A DNA stretch of 6,356 bases, taken from contig DAIPYL010000071.1 of NCBI GenBank assembly GCA_036782755.1, positions 1 to 6,356 of the forward strand, in the 5' to 3' direction. The notes under the pieces are model-generated. The model ran no database searches and had not been told where the DNA came from. It worked only from the letters and a program-made list of their open reading frames with translations. The stretch is from Jeotgalicoccus sp036782755 (GTDB lineage Bacteria > Bacillota > Bacilli > Staphylococcales > Salinicoccaceae). Every line of letters begins with the position of its first letter. Position 1 is the stretch's first letter. Below are positions 6,309-6,356 of this stretch, in pieces. The position numbers were made by a program, and so were the translations under genes.

Positions 6309-6356
6309 CAGTAAAACACTCCATTCACAATTCTTAAGGTAAGTATCTCATGCGGC
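6309..6356 (-). other. Upstream flank of the nucleoside operon, content undecided
   Basis: Only 48 bases remain. They hold the ribosome binding site of the first hydrolase and no convincing promoter. On the minus strand one frame reads RMRYLP and stops at TAA (6334-6336). This could be the end of a further operon gene 25 nt upstream of the hydrolase start, but another frame stops at 6348-6350, and the stretch is too short to call. Confidence 0.25.

Overview
This 6.4-kb window looks like ordinary chromosome from a low-to-moderate GC Gram-positive coccus or bacillus. The best guess is Staphylococcaceae, possibly the Jeotgalicoccus/Salinicoccus side. The guess rests on strong AGGAGG-type ribosome binding sites, stem-loop plus U-tract terminators, short intergenic gaps and a LuxS of staphylococcal character. 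The genus is an inference from protein flavour and base composition only.

The left part (1-1320) is read rightward. It opens with two copies of a 41-bp-period hairpin repeat that runs to the window edge. Then come luxS (AI-2 synthesis and activated methyl cycle) with its own terminator, and an unrecognised four-helix membrane protein with a very good sigma-A type promoter. A 14-bp perfect stem at 1285-1318 ends this rightward block and also the leftward block arriving from the other side.

The right part (1326-6308) is read leftward. In transcription order it holds two tandem but clearly diverged inosine-uridine preferring nucleoside hydrolases and a ribokinase, each with a strong Shine-Dalgarno sequence and separated by 1 and 18 nt. 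A terminator follows at about 3488-3515. After an approximately 200-nt spacer comes a separate gene for a 666-residue CocE/NonD-type (X-Pro dipeptidyl peptidase S15 fold) serine hydrolase.

The three-gene cluster makes biochemical sense as a nucleoside salvage unit. The hydrolases split ribonucleosides into base plus free ribose, and the ribokinase phosphorylates the ribose to ribose-5-phosphate for the pentose phosphate pathway or PRPP. No transporter or regulator lies inside the window; either could lie beyond the right edge, where the operon promoter must also be. I do not see a new biological system. The items most worth a second look are the hairpin repeat upstream of luxS, the 20-bp-phased repeat upstream of the CocE-type gene, and the divergence of the two hydrolase active-site regions.
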